Program-made: the position numbers and the translations under genes
NCBI RefSeq assembly: GCF_005239225.2
Contig: NC_133296.1
Coordinates: 11,532,001-11,596,000, forward strand
Direction: 5' to 3'
Source: Populus alba
Lineage: Eukaryota > Streptophyta > Magnoliopsida > Malpighiales > Salicaceae
DNA length: 64,000 bases
Shown here: piece by piece, positions 36,080 through 46,736 of the stretch
How positions within the stretch are numbered: the first letter of the stretch is position 1
Layout: every line of letters starts with the position of its first letter
Notes under the pieces: model-generated
Seen by the model: the letters and a program-made list of their open reading frames with translations, nothing else
What the model was told of the DNA's origin: nothing
The model's database searches: none

Positions 36080-36900
36080 CTTTGAATTTCCATTCCTCTT
36101 AAGTTATCATTCTACTTTCATAGACATGTGCATCATATCTTCTAATTCTATATAATGTTGTAATTCCATGACATTTGTTATCTTTTGGTTCAAACCATTC
36201 AAAAATCTTGTTATGGTAACTTCTCCATCTTTTATATTTTCCTGAATCATAGCTACCATCATTTTTTTTTTATTATAATCCTCTATGCTTTGAAACTTAT
36301 GATATAGGTCCTTATAGTAATGACTAAGGACAATTTTGTTTTTCTTATAAGAACCTTCATTTCATCATAAGTCTCAATAGACCCCTTATTATTTCTCCTT
36401 CTATTTAACACAAGTTAATCCCACCAAATAATTGCATAAGTAATAAACTCCATCACAACTAACTTAACTTTTTTATCCTCAAAATAGTTATGGCAATCAA
36501 AGATTAACTATATTTTCTTCTCTCACTCTAGTTAAGTTTTTGGAACATTCTTTCATTAGAAAGAATGAGTCTTTATTTTAATACTCCTAAGGTTTCTATC
36601 TATACCATCACAATCTCTAAAATCTTATCTAAACGCTCTATCTTTTCAATGGTTTGGTTAAAATATCTCATTATTGTTGAATGATGCCTGATCAAATTCA
36701 TTTCCATGTTCATCCTTATTCTCAACATCAAACACATCTATGGGTGTAAAAGCATGTCTCTCTTGCCTTTCGGTGTTAGGGACCCTTTAGGATTTTATAT
36801 CTTGCAAATTAGCAATCATAATATCTCGTATATCCATTTGATCCCTCGTATTATCAAACAACACATTCAAATGCTCGAACTACCGTTGTATTGCCTGTAA
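36080..36900 (-). pseudogene. Ty3/gypsy gag fragment, degraded
   Basis: Minus-strand reading shows, in order, an N-terminal-like part (LFDNTRDQMDIRDIMIANLQ, about 36780-36870) and the capsid part (IFDCHNYFEDKKVKL and AIIWWD, about 36420-36520). GSIETYDEMKVLIRK follows, then SIEDYNKK (about 36270) and GEVTITRFLNGLNQKI ... MELQHYIELEDM (about 36130-36240). This order and spacing are those of gag from plant non-chromovirus gypsy elements. Stops and at least one frame change occur. No RT was found for it in this window. Confidence 0.75.
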
Positions 36901-38119
36901 CATAAAGAAAGTGTTTTTCTTCTTCTTCTTAGGGTGATGATTCATCTTTGTAAAAAACATATTCAAATCTTAAAAAAAATATATATATATTAGTAATAAA
37001 CCTCATACACTTCTATACATGTTTACACCCATAAATGTGTCACTACACTCATGTTTCATTCTTAACTTGGCATTTATCGATGTTATTCTCACACCATCTT
37101 GCATTTTGCCAATCTTAACCGCCCTCTTCGATTCTTTAGTGAACTAAAAAAAATCAATCAAAATAAATCTGATCGTAGAGTTCAAACCATCAAAGTCAAA
37201 ATAACAAAGACAAACAAAAAATGAAAAGGAATTTAGGAATAACTCAAGAAACCTAATATGGAATTGACTCAAGAAACTCAAATTCAATATGGAATAACTT
37301 AACAAATATGAATTCGATATGGACTTTTAATTTGATATTTTTTTTTATTTCAACATATTACATTCTAGTAGATAATTTTTTTTAATTAGATCATAAATTG
37401 GAAAAGGAAAGAAAATCAAATTCAAGAAGAAGATGAATTTGCATTAACTATCTTAAATATGCGCACAAGATGAATCTAAACTCTATATGTGTGATGTTGA
37501 TGCAAGGAATAAGTAAAAGAAGAACAAAATAGAATTTAACAATAAAGAACTTGATTTTAGAGCCAAACTTTGACATCAACTAATGCGAACCCGGTAAACA
37601 AAACCATATAATCCATAATGAAAAATTGAAATACGTACCTAATTACTTTAATCAAAGGTATATGGTTAAGAAGCCATAACGATAATCTCTTTTATAAGTT
37701 CTGAAAAGTTCAACGAAGAACAAAAAGCAAAAGTGCCTACATAATTTTTATTCAAAAAACAATATGTTTTTCACATCTTGATATAAAAGATATTTATATG
37801 TATGACTTAAATAAAAATAAACCATAATTAACCATGAGCTAAAAATTTGAACCCAAATAACTAACTAAATTAAGAGTATGGGTAAAATAAAATACAAAAC
37901 TCAAGTCTGGAATAAATAAAAGCCCAATTCACATATTTTTTATTAATAAATTTTGAACCTTATCAAAAGGCCTTTTCAATGTTTGCTTGCAACAAAATCT
38001 TAATTTTATAGGAAATAATGCCTTTAACATCTTCTAGTCAAATAAAAACCTAAATCAACGATCAAATTAAAAGTACATTATTGTATTACTATTTGAGCAA
38101 TATTGGACATTATAGTGTG
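36901..38119. other. Intergenic region with a PBS-like site
   Basis: AT-rich. Near 37550-37566 the plus strand has TTGATTTTAGAGCCAAACTTTGACATC, resembling a decayed tRNA-Met primer site (TGGTATCAGAGCCA). This may be the PBS of the copia scrap that follows on the same strand. Any LTR before it could not be delimited. Confidence 0.35.
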
Positions 38120-38613
38120 TTAATGGTGGAAAATTATGCAATTTGATTTAAATAAGGCCTTCCTTAATGGTATTCTTTTAGATGCAATACATATGAATCA
38201 TTCATCAGGTTATGATAATAATTCTCACCCACTTCATGCAAGCAAACTCTAATATTTTCTCTATGGAATTAAATAGGCTACATAATATATATTTTGATTT
38301 ATCATTGATAATATGTTAGTCATATGAAACAATCCTTCGAGAGTTTAATCCCTAATATATAATTTAATTGGTGAATGTGTGATTCGGGAAATTAAAAATT
38401 TCCTTTAATTATTGATGCAACTTATACACCAAATGGTTTGTTATTACCATAAAAACAACATGTTGTTGATTTATTAGAAAAAAAATCTAGGATAGACATA
38501 AACAGGTCAGTCTTAACTCTAGTTTTTGTTTTTACAAATCTTTTTTTTTTTTTTCAAATATATCTCCATAAAGTTCAAGCAAGTATAGGAGCTTTTGAAT
38601 AGTTGACATTGGC

Positions 38614-38615
<2 letters not shown>
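38120..38615 (+). pseudogene. Ty1/copia RT scrap, heavily degraded
   Basis: 38135-38270 reads MQFDLNKAFLNGILLDAIH then GYDNNSHPLHASKL and FLYGIK, matching in order the copia RT segment normally reading DVKNAFLNG...VCKL..SLYGLK. 38450-38515 reads HVVDLLEKKSRIDINRSV and 38565-38612 reads VQASIGAFE-LTLA, matching the later copia phrases before RNase H. The long RT middle is missing, so it is internally deleted. It ends at the TA/GA microsatellite. Confidence 0.65.

Positions 38616-38616
<1 letters not shown>

Positions 38617-38679
<63 letters not shown>
38617..38679. repeat. Compound microsatellite (AT)n(AG)n
   Basis: About 23 AT units run directly into about 8 AG units. Confidence 0.95.
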
Positions 38680-39049
38680 ATACTTATACATTCACAACAG
38701 GGGATCATTAGATAATAATGAAGAAAATACCTTATTATGTCAAGTTTATGCTGGGATATAGGGCTTGAATTAAGCTTTTTAATCCTACAATGAGAGAGGA
38801 GATCTAGGCGATATAAAAACAATATAAATAAAGCGAATAATAGTCTTCTTACTTAGCTTTATGGTGATAGGTGGATATATCTATGGTTGATAAGTGAAGT
38901 AAAAAGCAAGTGATTCATGACAATATAGAAAGAACAGAGTATGCAATGCATGTAAAACATCTATCACGGATCCATGACAAAGCCAGCACATAAAAGAGAG
39001 AGCCGAGATTGCCACTACTTCATCTTTAAATACAGAGTTTGGAAATGCC

Positions 39050-39220
39050 GTTGAAATTGTAATTTTTTTTAAAAAAAATAATTTTTTTTTATGTTTTTAA
39101 ATCGTTTTAATGTGTTAATAACAAAAATAATTTTTTTAAAATAAAAAATATTATTTTAATGTAGTTCCGAACAAAAAACACTTTAAACTACAACCTCTAT
39201 TACACTTTTAAACACCCCAA
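39050..39220. repeat. MITE-like AT-rich element
   Basis: The left part (GGAAATGCCGTTGAAATTGTAATTTTTTTT) and the right part (AAACTACAACCTCTATTACACTTTTAAACACC, read in reverse) are loosely complementary. They enclose the recurring core TTTTTAAATCGTTTTAATGTG with flanking ATTATTTTAATG. The same layout appears near 48710-48930, 42930-43120, 50140-50300 and 55190-55370. Confidence 0.55.
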
Positions 39221-39652
39221 ATTCTTCAATCAAGGTAACCTTGTCAAAAAAGCATGTGGTAAAGGAGGAAAATACAGAAAATTGAGCTCTCTATATGATT
39301 CTTTGGATAGTAGATAACTTAAAAGAGAAGGTTAAAATCTACACCATATTGATTAATAATATTAAAATATATAAATATTTGTGAAAGAGTTCTAGACATA
39401 ATTAATATATTGTATGTGGAGAAAAATTATACTTGATAAATTCGTAATAAAGAGAAAGTAAAATGCAAACACATAATTAATATATTATGTTAATCTTGTA
39501 ATCAAACAAAAACATTGTCTACTAATAACAAAGTACTCACCATACAATTGATAATAAATACGTAACAATCTCTCAAGTTTGTTACTTATGCAACACACAG
39601 GATTATGTAACCAATCATTGCTTACAATCTAAACATAACCCATGATCTATTC

Positions 39653-42600
39653 TTAATATTGAAATATTTCATTTTGTATAGTTAGTGGGTATGGAAAATT
39701 AGTGGTTATTGGTGCAAAGTTAGTAATCACAATGTTCTCCTCTACCTGCAAAACAAACTCTTTATTATTAGACCAAATAGCTCTAAAAAATAAATTCTGA
39801 TAAGAAAGTTAATAATCTTTCATTAACCTTATCTTGAAGATATTGATTTGCAGCCTTCAATATTCCTTCCTATAAAATTAAATTCACATATAATAATCTC
39901 AAAGAAAAAAAAATGTGAAAATTAATGAATGTCTCATGAAAAAAAAAAAAAAACCTAAAATGGTTGAGTGCGATTATTTATTGAATCCATATTTGAATTA
40001 TGTGAGGGAAAAAAGAATTGAAATTAAACTCATGACCAATTAAGGATAATCATGTTCTCTTTCCATTTAAGCTAAAAAGTCATTGGTAAAATTTATTAAA
40101 TTGCTATTACTAAAATCGTGATTGGTTTGGTGGGTCCTAATAAATATTTTTAGTAATGGTAGCCATAACTCTACTATTCTCTCTCAAATCTTAATCTATG
40201 TCCTAAGAAAAAAGTAGGTAAATCCTTATTAAAAAGAGTGAAGACATGATAATGAGATTTATGAAGAGCCAAAGATTCACTTTTTAAAATATATATTTAA
40301 ACTCCATTGAGATTATTGGAGGATTTTAGTGAGTAAATATTTGAATTAAGGTATCTTGTCCATGTAAAGAGCGAGAGCATTTTCTTCAAGGCCAAGGCTG
40401 AAAAGTAAATATTTTTAAATGAATATGATGAAACAATATAGATTATCGATCCTAAACCTAAGAATAATAAGGCTAAATAGACAACTAACCTTTATATATG
40501 CTCTTAATAAAAAGCTTATTTAGTGCTCTATAACCTAAGGTTGTTCGTAAGATTTGCAATCAAGCCTTTTAAATCTAATTTGATGGTAAATTTTTAGGTA
40601 TTTGTATTGTTCAAGCAACATATATTGCCGCCAACAGCTAGGATTTTCCGTATTTATCTTACTTGGTTATTTATCTATTTCTTTAATGTTAATCGCATAT
40701 GTAATATACTTCTGGTTTTCTTAATTTATCATAGTTTTAGACTTTAATCATTTTATTTATTAGACTAAACGAAGCTACAAAAGCTTTTAGAGATAAAATT
40801 AGTAATTTAATTTATTAGACCTTGTTATGTATTCTTTATTCCCATATGTTGTAACTAGATCAAACCCTCTTCTCTCTTTATGAGAGATTTAGAAATAAAT
40901 TAGTGTCTAACATAAGACCTATATAGTATATGAATTATGCATTGCCAAGCTATAAGAAAGTGCCTACAGTGTTGACACCCATAAATACCAGTAGTCGTTA
41001 AATAATTGGATTCAAATCTAGCAAGTTCTTTTTGTAATGATACAGTCCATATCAATAAAATATTGATGTATGGAATCTTTTAAAAAACTAGCATCGTGTC
41101 TTTACAAATCTTATAATTGTAGTGGTTTATCAAAACTATAAATACAAAGGAACAAATCCCTAAATTCCTAATTATCATTTATTATTTCTTCTCGTGCATT
41201 GGGGTAGAAATGAGTAATTTTCACAAACATAGGTGTAAATATAAGAGTTTTGCCTAAATGTTTTAATAACTAGACCTATATTGAGGTTAGATTTTGTGTA
41301 CCAAGATGAAATCTATAATTTTGGTTCAGTCAAAGGTAGGCTATCCATATCAATATTGGAAAATTGATCAATATTTTTCTTCATTCAACCAGACATATAT
41401 AGGTATTTGACCTTATTTTTAGAGGTAATGATCTCCATATATCTCCTACATATTTAATTATGCACAATAATTAGTAATTTGTAGTGAAATTCCGAATAGA
41501 TTTTTCTATTATGTCCCTAATTTGTGGGTTTTTTGTGACATTTTTGTAATATTAAAGACTTAATAAGTATAATTGAAAAGCTAAGGATGTAGGTGACAAA
41601 CATTTATATCAAAGGACAAATTAAACTATTTATAAAATAAAAAAACAAAAATTGATGCAAAATGCTTCAATTTTTTTTTTTCCCATTAAAAAAAGGTTTT
41701 AGATCCATTTTCCCACTACTCTCACATGCAAACACATTTTATATGTAAATAAATTGACAAAATGAAATCAAACATATAGCAAAAAAGTAATTTTGGAAAG
41801 TACTAAATAGCTATATATCCTAGTATAGAAATTATAAAAGATTTTTTATATATTTTTTGAGAATGAATCCCTTAGTGTGTGTGTGTGTGTTTCCTTTTCT
41901 TTACTACCATATGCATGCCGATATGTTAATAACTATAGCTAATTAGAAAATGGATGATTGAGTACTAACCTTGTTCCTTAGCTGTTCAATCTCTTTAAAC
42001 ATGATGTTCATCTGTGTGCCATTAGTTAGTTAAACTTATGACAAATATAATTATTAAAAGCTCAAAGAATAATAAATTTGGCTTATAAGTATTTACACCT
42101 TGGTCGAACGAATTTGATAAATCCAAATTTCAAGATGTTTCTCAAGTTCAGTCAATTCATCTAAGGTCATTTCAGCAGCACACCCTCCAAACATGTACCT
42201 GTAATCCAAATTTCAAGATGTTATATCTCTTTGACACAAATCTTTTTGCATGCTTTTTTTTTTAATTTTAACATAAGATTTGATAATTTGTAGCTTGAAA
42301 GAAAAAAAAAACATTTTCTACATCATAAGTGAAAATTTTGTCATTTACAGATGCTAAATTTTAAAACATTACGTATTAAACTACCCGTCACTTTTTATAA
42401 AAACAAGCATATTGCACAGTTTATATGTGTGTGCGCACGCGCACACACACACATAAACCATGCAATATACTTGTTTTTATGAGTTTTTTTTTTTCAATTA
42501 CAGGAAATGACTTCACATATTATTTTAGGAGTTGTACCCAATCTATCCTAAGAAAAAGATTATAGCCTCTTTTATATTCAATTACATTTGATCTATTCTA

Positions 42601-45600
42601 AAGAAAAAAAATTCTAGCATTTTTTATTTTTTTTTTTATTTTTATTTTGGATATATAAAATCTAAACTTCATCACATGTAAGTCATGATAAACTTCTATT
42701 AGTTTTGATGGTGAAATCTCACTAAAGGATATATTACAAGTATAACAACTTTTAAAAGATAAATGGGATGTAATTAAACATATAAAGATAGATATATAAG
42801 GCAATTTTTTTTTTTATTATTATTATATATTATAAATATATTGATCTTTTACATCTATTCTAAGGACTATGACATATAACCTCTTTTTCACTGTTAATGT
42901 AAACATCACGAGTGTTTGTTTTTACATTATAACTTGTATTTTAAAGTGGTTATCAAATTGTTTTTTGTTTGAAAAAAATATCAAATTGATATTTTTTTAG
43001 ATATTTTTATATGATTTTGATGTGTTAATATAAAAAATTTAAAAATAAATATATAAATTTTTTATGCATTTTAAATTGAAATTCATTTTTAAAAGTATTT
43101 GCACCATAAAATCAAACACATGGTTCTCTATGCATGTTAAATTCACTTCAACAATCGATTAGACAAATAGAACTATAAATATAATTGATACAAACCTCAA
43201 TCCTTTTTGCAATATTTCAATCTCTTGCTTCAACATGTTGATCTCCTCCTTCGCATCCTGATCATAGATTATTTTCCCATTAGTGAAAACATATTTAGAA
43301 AAATAGATAACACACATACATCCACTCACTTTTAAATATCATGACTACATTTTATAAGAAAGAAGTCAAATCGTAGAATTTTTTAACTTATGGAGCGTTC
43401 AAAGATGAAAAAACATATAATTAACATGCAGATTAGTTTCCAATTATTTGGTGAAAATTAAAACAACAACTAAAAGATTAACAAGAAAAGAATATAGAAG
43501 AGAAGAATCTCCAAAAATGTTATAGAAAATAATAAAATTGTCTCTAATTACTGCTTAATCAAAAACTTTGAAAATATTAGAAAAAACTTATTTTGTTTTT
43601 TTAAAAAATGCTCCTAATATAAAAACTAAAATATTTAAAAATATTAAGAATATTTTGTATATAAAAAAGAATTTTTGTAACTGATGACATAATCCATTTC
43701 TAGGTGATTCTCCAAATTCACCTTTTTTTTCTTTCCAAAATAAAATAATAAAATATTAATAGGCAGAAAACTCGTATTTTGACCAAAGCAAGCTAGCAGG
43801 ATGTCAAATGAAGAAAAATCAAGCTGTAATTTTGGATAGAATTAGAAGTCTAATTGTACCCTATTTTACCCAAAGCTAAAGAGATAGTATAGATTTAAGG
43901 TCAAATTAAATCATTATTGAATGAATATGCATAAAAATTAAGCTTATGGACATAATTAGAATTTTAATAGGCCAATTTGATTTAATCATGGGCCAAATTA
44001 AAGTTTAATTATATTTAAGGAATAATTTGGGTCCAACTAAAGGATTTAATTAGGTGCAAGGACGTAATTATACTCTAAATAAGTCAAATTAATTTTTTTT
44101 AGTGCTTAATTGGTGAAATATTAAGTTTGGGAGCCCAATTTAGGTGTAATTAAAAAGATTGGAATATTAGGAGATCATATTTAATTTTTATCAAGTCAAT
44201 AAGTTCAAATGAGGGATAAAATCACAAGAAAAATAAACCAATCTTAATTCCCCTAGTATTTTATTTAGTCATGATGGTCACTTTGAGCCAACAGTTGGCA
44301 TCATTAAAGGTAAAATATTCCTCTTTCACCCCTTATAAATATGGGTGAATTTATGATCTGAGAGAGGAGAAAATCGGTTCCAAAGTTAAAAAAAAAAAAA
44401 AAAAACAATCTTAATTCCCCTAGTGTTTTATCTGCCATTATCACTTTTTTTCTTTTGTTTCATTGTCATGACTTTGACTCCTTCCGCCACCACTACCTCA
44501 TCAACAACTTGATCATTAGTGGCCCAACACCTTTGCCACTCCATTTCCTCACTAGCAATAGGAGTAGCTATTTTGAGCTCCTCTATTTTCCCCTATATAA
44601 TAACCTCTAGAATCCTTTTTTTTCCAGACTAGTAATGACCCCTGTACGTTCGACCTCTAGTCATCAGCAACAACAACAACAACTTCAACAAACCAACAAT
44701 TGCCACCATTTAAATTTTTTTCCTTCTCCAACATCGGTAATAGAAGCAACTCTAACCACACTGACTGCTTCTTCTTCTCCCTTTAGCAGCCAACACTGTT
44801 TACCGATACCTCCACCAATGCCTTCTTAGTCGCTAGCCGAACCTTCTCCTCACAGTTGAAGCCTCCATGCTAGGTAACTTTTCCCCATTCTCCTCCTTCT
44901 TTTTCTTTCCTCCCACCATCATCACCTTTAATGCATAACAAAAATTTATTTTGCATGCATGCAAGGTGCAAAATAATTATCCCCTAAGTTGGGTTAGACC
45001 TATGTCAAGTAGGGTGTATTAGGGGTAATGCGTTCTGTCCTTGTACAACCAGTCATTTACCTGAACTCTCGCAGACCATAGGTTTCCTAGTAACCATAGC
45101 GCATTGGATGGTGACTCTTAAACCTTATAATTATAAGTTTATGAATAAATCCAAAACTCCTTTCTTTTCCCAACACAATACCTCTCAAGAGGCAAATAAC
45201 ATGTTGTTCGACGTCACCCCGCGACAATCAATACCATGAAAGCTTTGCTAGGTGTCTTGGAAGTAAATAGTTAAGGAGAAAAAGATTGGGGTGATATTCG
45301 TGTGGGCTCTCCGATTGAAAAAAAAAAAAAAAGCATGCTCTTCAAATGGCTTTAGAAACTAGGAGAACCACGTACACAAGGCTCTCTTGGGTATTTAAAT
45401 AAGAAGTATAAGCCTACCCTTATTAATGGCCTTCCTATCTTTGATTGTTCTTTATTAGAGACATGGGCAGACATCTCTTCAATTGTTAATTCTTCTGACC
45501 CTATTTGAAATTCCTTATGAAAAAACTATTACTTCAAACTAGGAGATGGGATAATAATTCTATTTTGGTTAGATTGCTAGTTAGCTGAGACACCTCCAAA

Positions 45601-46568
45601 ATTCTTCTTCTCTCAGCCTTTTGCTTTGTCTCGAGATCTAAGAACAAGTTGTTGATCTATGTGTTATGGATAGTAACACCATTGCTTAGCAGTACACTTG
45701 AAAAAGAAGATTACAGCATCTGATGCTGTAATCAACAGAATCAACAAGGCCTCTTTTAACCAAAATTCCCCTTGTGTAAATTTTGCCAAGAATGGCCATC
45801 CAAAAGAAGACTTCAACCTTAGGAGGAAATATCGTAACTATGCTTTTACGACCATTAGAACCAGCATCTGATGCTGTGGAAGCTTTTGAATAAGAAAACG
45901 AAGATTATGTTTATCTATTTGTTATCTACTTTTGCATGCATTCAATATAGTTATTTAGCTGTATAATTAAGAGAGAGAGAGAGAGAGAGTTAATTAGATT
46001 ACATACCATATCAGGCTGGGTCTCAATGGCAGCTGGTTCTGGTTGGGACGTCCCCCGGCTGGACTTCATGTACCTCTCAATAAGCCCTTGCATGTTTCTT
46101 AAACAATAAAGAAGAGAAAAAGTTTCATTTTCCTAGCTGAAGGACATTAATCTCTACAGATGTGTAAAAACTTCAAGAAAAGCTTGTGAAGAGTATATTA
46201 TATCATATCTAACGCGTCACTCACGAGGGAAAATGTCCATAATTTCATGTAAGGTTACATGCATGCATAAATCGACACATGTTTTTCGTTCGTGCAAGCA
46301 AATATACGAGTGTGATCACACATGTATATGTATGCAATATTGTTTATGGGAATGGAAAGGGAGAGGGAGGGGAGGAAGAGAGTTACCCGTTGGTGGCTAG
46401 TTCATAGAGCTTTCCATGGGCGGAGAAAATGAAAACTCCAATTTCAGCATCACACAGCACAGAGAGCTCCTTGGCCTTCTTAAGGAGACCAGATCGGCGC
46501 TTGCAGAAGGTAACCTGCCTGTGTACAGAGTTCTCAATACGTTTCATCTGAACCTTTCCGCGAGCCAT
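39653..46568 (-). CDS. AGL12: AGL12/XAL1-type MIKC MADS-box transcription factor, seven exons
   Basis: Exons in translation order: 46568-46387, 46097-46007, 43257-43196, 42198-42099, 42011-41970, 39869-39828, 39745-39653. All GT-AG; lengths 182, 91, 62, 100, 42, 42, 93 sum to 612 nt, 203 residues; 62/100/42/42 are the classic MIKC K-domain exon sizes. The MADS domain (residues 1-60) opens [20 protein letters not shown]. The I region is short. The K domain (about 90-165) holds [16 protein letters not shown] and [20 protein letters not shown]. The C-terminus ends [12 protein letters not shown], matching the YPLT...SEIFQF end of Arabidopsis AGL12 as I know it. AGL12/XAL1 acts in root meristem development and flowering. 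MADS proteins bind CArG boxes as dimers. Introns are large: intron 2 is 2.75 kb and intron 5 is 2.1 kb. Confidence 0.93.
42397..42480. repeat. 84-bp near-perfect palindrome in AGL12 intron 3
   Basis: The two 42-base halves are reverse complements with only a few mismatches. The centre at 42438/42439 is GCGCACGCGC, alternating purine-pyrimidine. Transcribed from either strand it would fold into one long hairpin with little loop. It sits between exon 4 (ends 42198) and exon 3 (starts 43196). Confidence 0.88.
43830..44230 (-). repeat. Dispersed repeat, copy B (inverse of 20930-21300), in AGL12 intron 2
   Basis: Its reverse complement follows 20930-21300 phrase by phrase, including the AATTTTTATGCATATTCAT and CCTTGCACCTAATTAAATCCTTTA-like pieces. 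It is part of the ~1.5-kb transposon-derived filling of intron 2. Confidence 0.8.
44380..45560. mobile_element. Fragmentary retroelement-derived insert in AGL12 intron 2
   Basis: It contains a GC-richer stretch with a CAA-repeat (44657-44685), then 44865-44975 and 45050-45230, which resemble 21615-21730 and 22560-22730 in direct orientation. A shared phrase is TTACCTGAACTCTCGCA-ACCATAGG. No coding similarity is seen in it. I read it as part of a non-autonomous LTR element; its LTRs could not be delimited. Confidence 0.55.
45971..45990. repeat. GA microsatellite in AGL12 intron 2
   Basis: Ten GA units about 20 bases inside the intron from the exon 2 donor; on the transcribed sense strand it is a CT tract. 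Confidence 0.9.
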
Positions 46569-46726
46569 TCTTGATCTTCTTTCTGATTAATTTTTTGAAG
46601 TTTTTTGAAAGCTTCCCAACAGACAACCGTACACTAGTTTGGACTAGCTTAAGGTAGCTGCAATCCTCCCTTCTCTCAAGGAGTTGTCGTCCCACAATTG
46701 CTTCTCTAGTATGGCCGCTTCAAAAC

Positions 46727-46735
46727 TTATATATT
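46727..46735 (-). promoter_or_regulatory. TATA-like box of AGL12
   Basis: On the minus strand, GAATATATAAGTTTTG lies about 160 bases before the ATG. It is the best TATA candidate seen upstream. Confidence 0.4.
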
Positions 46736-46736
46736 C

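Noticed and set aside
38532..38822. Minus-strand frame with an alternating Tyr-Ile run
   Set aside because: It is a translation of the AT microsatellite.
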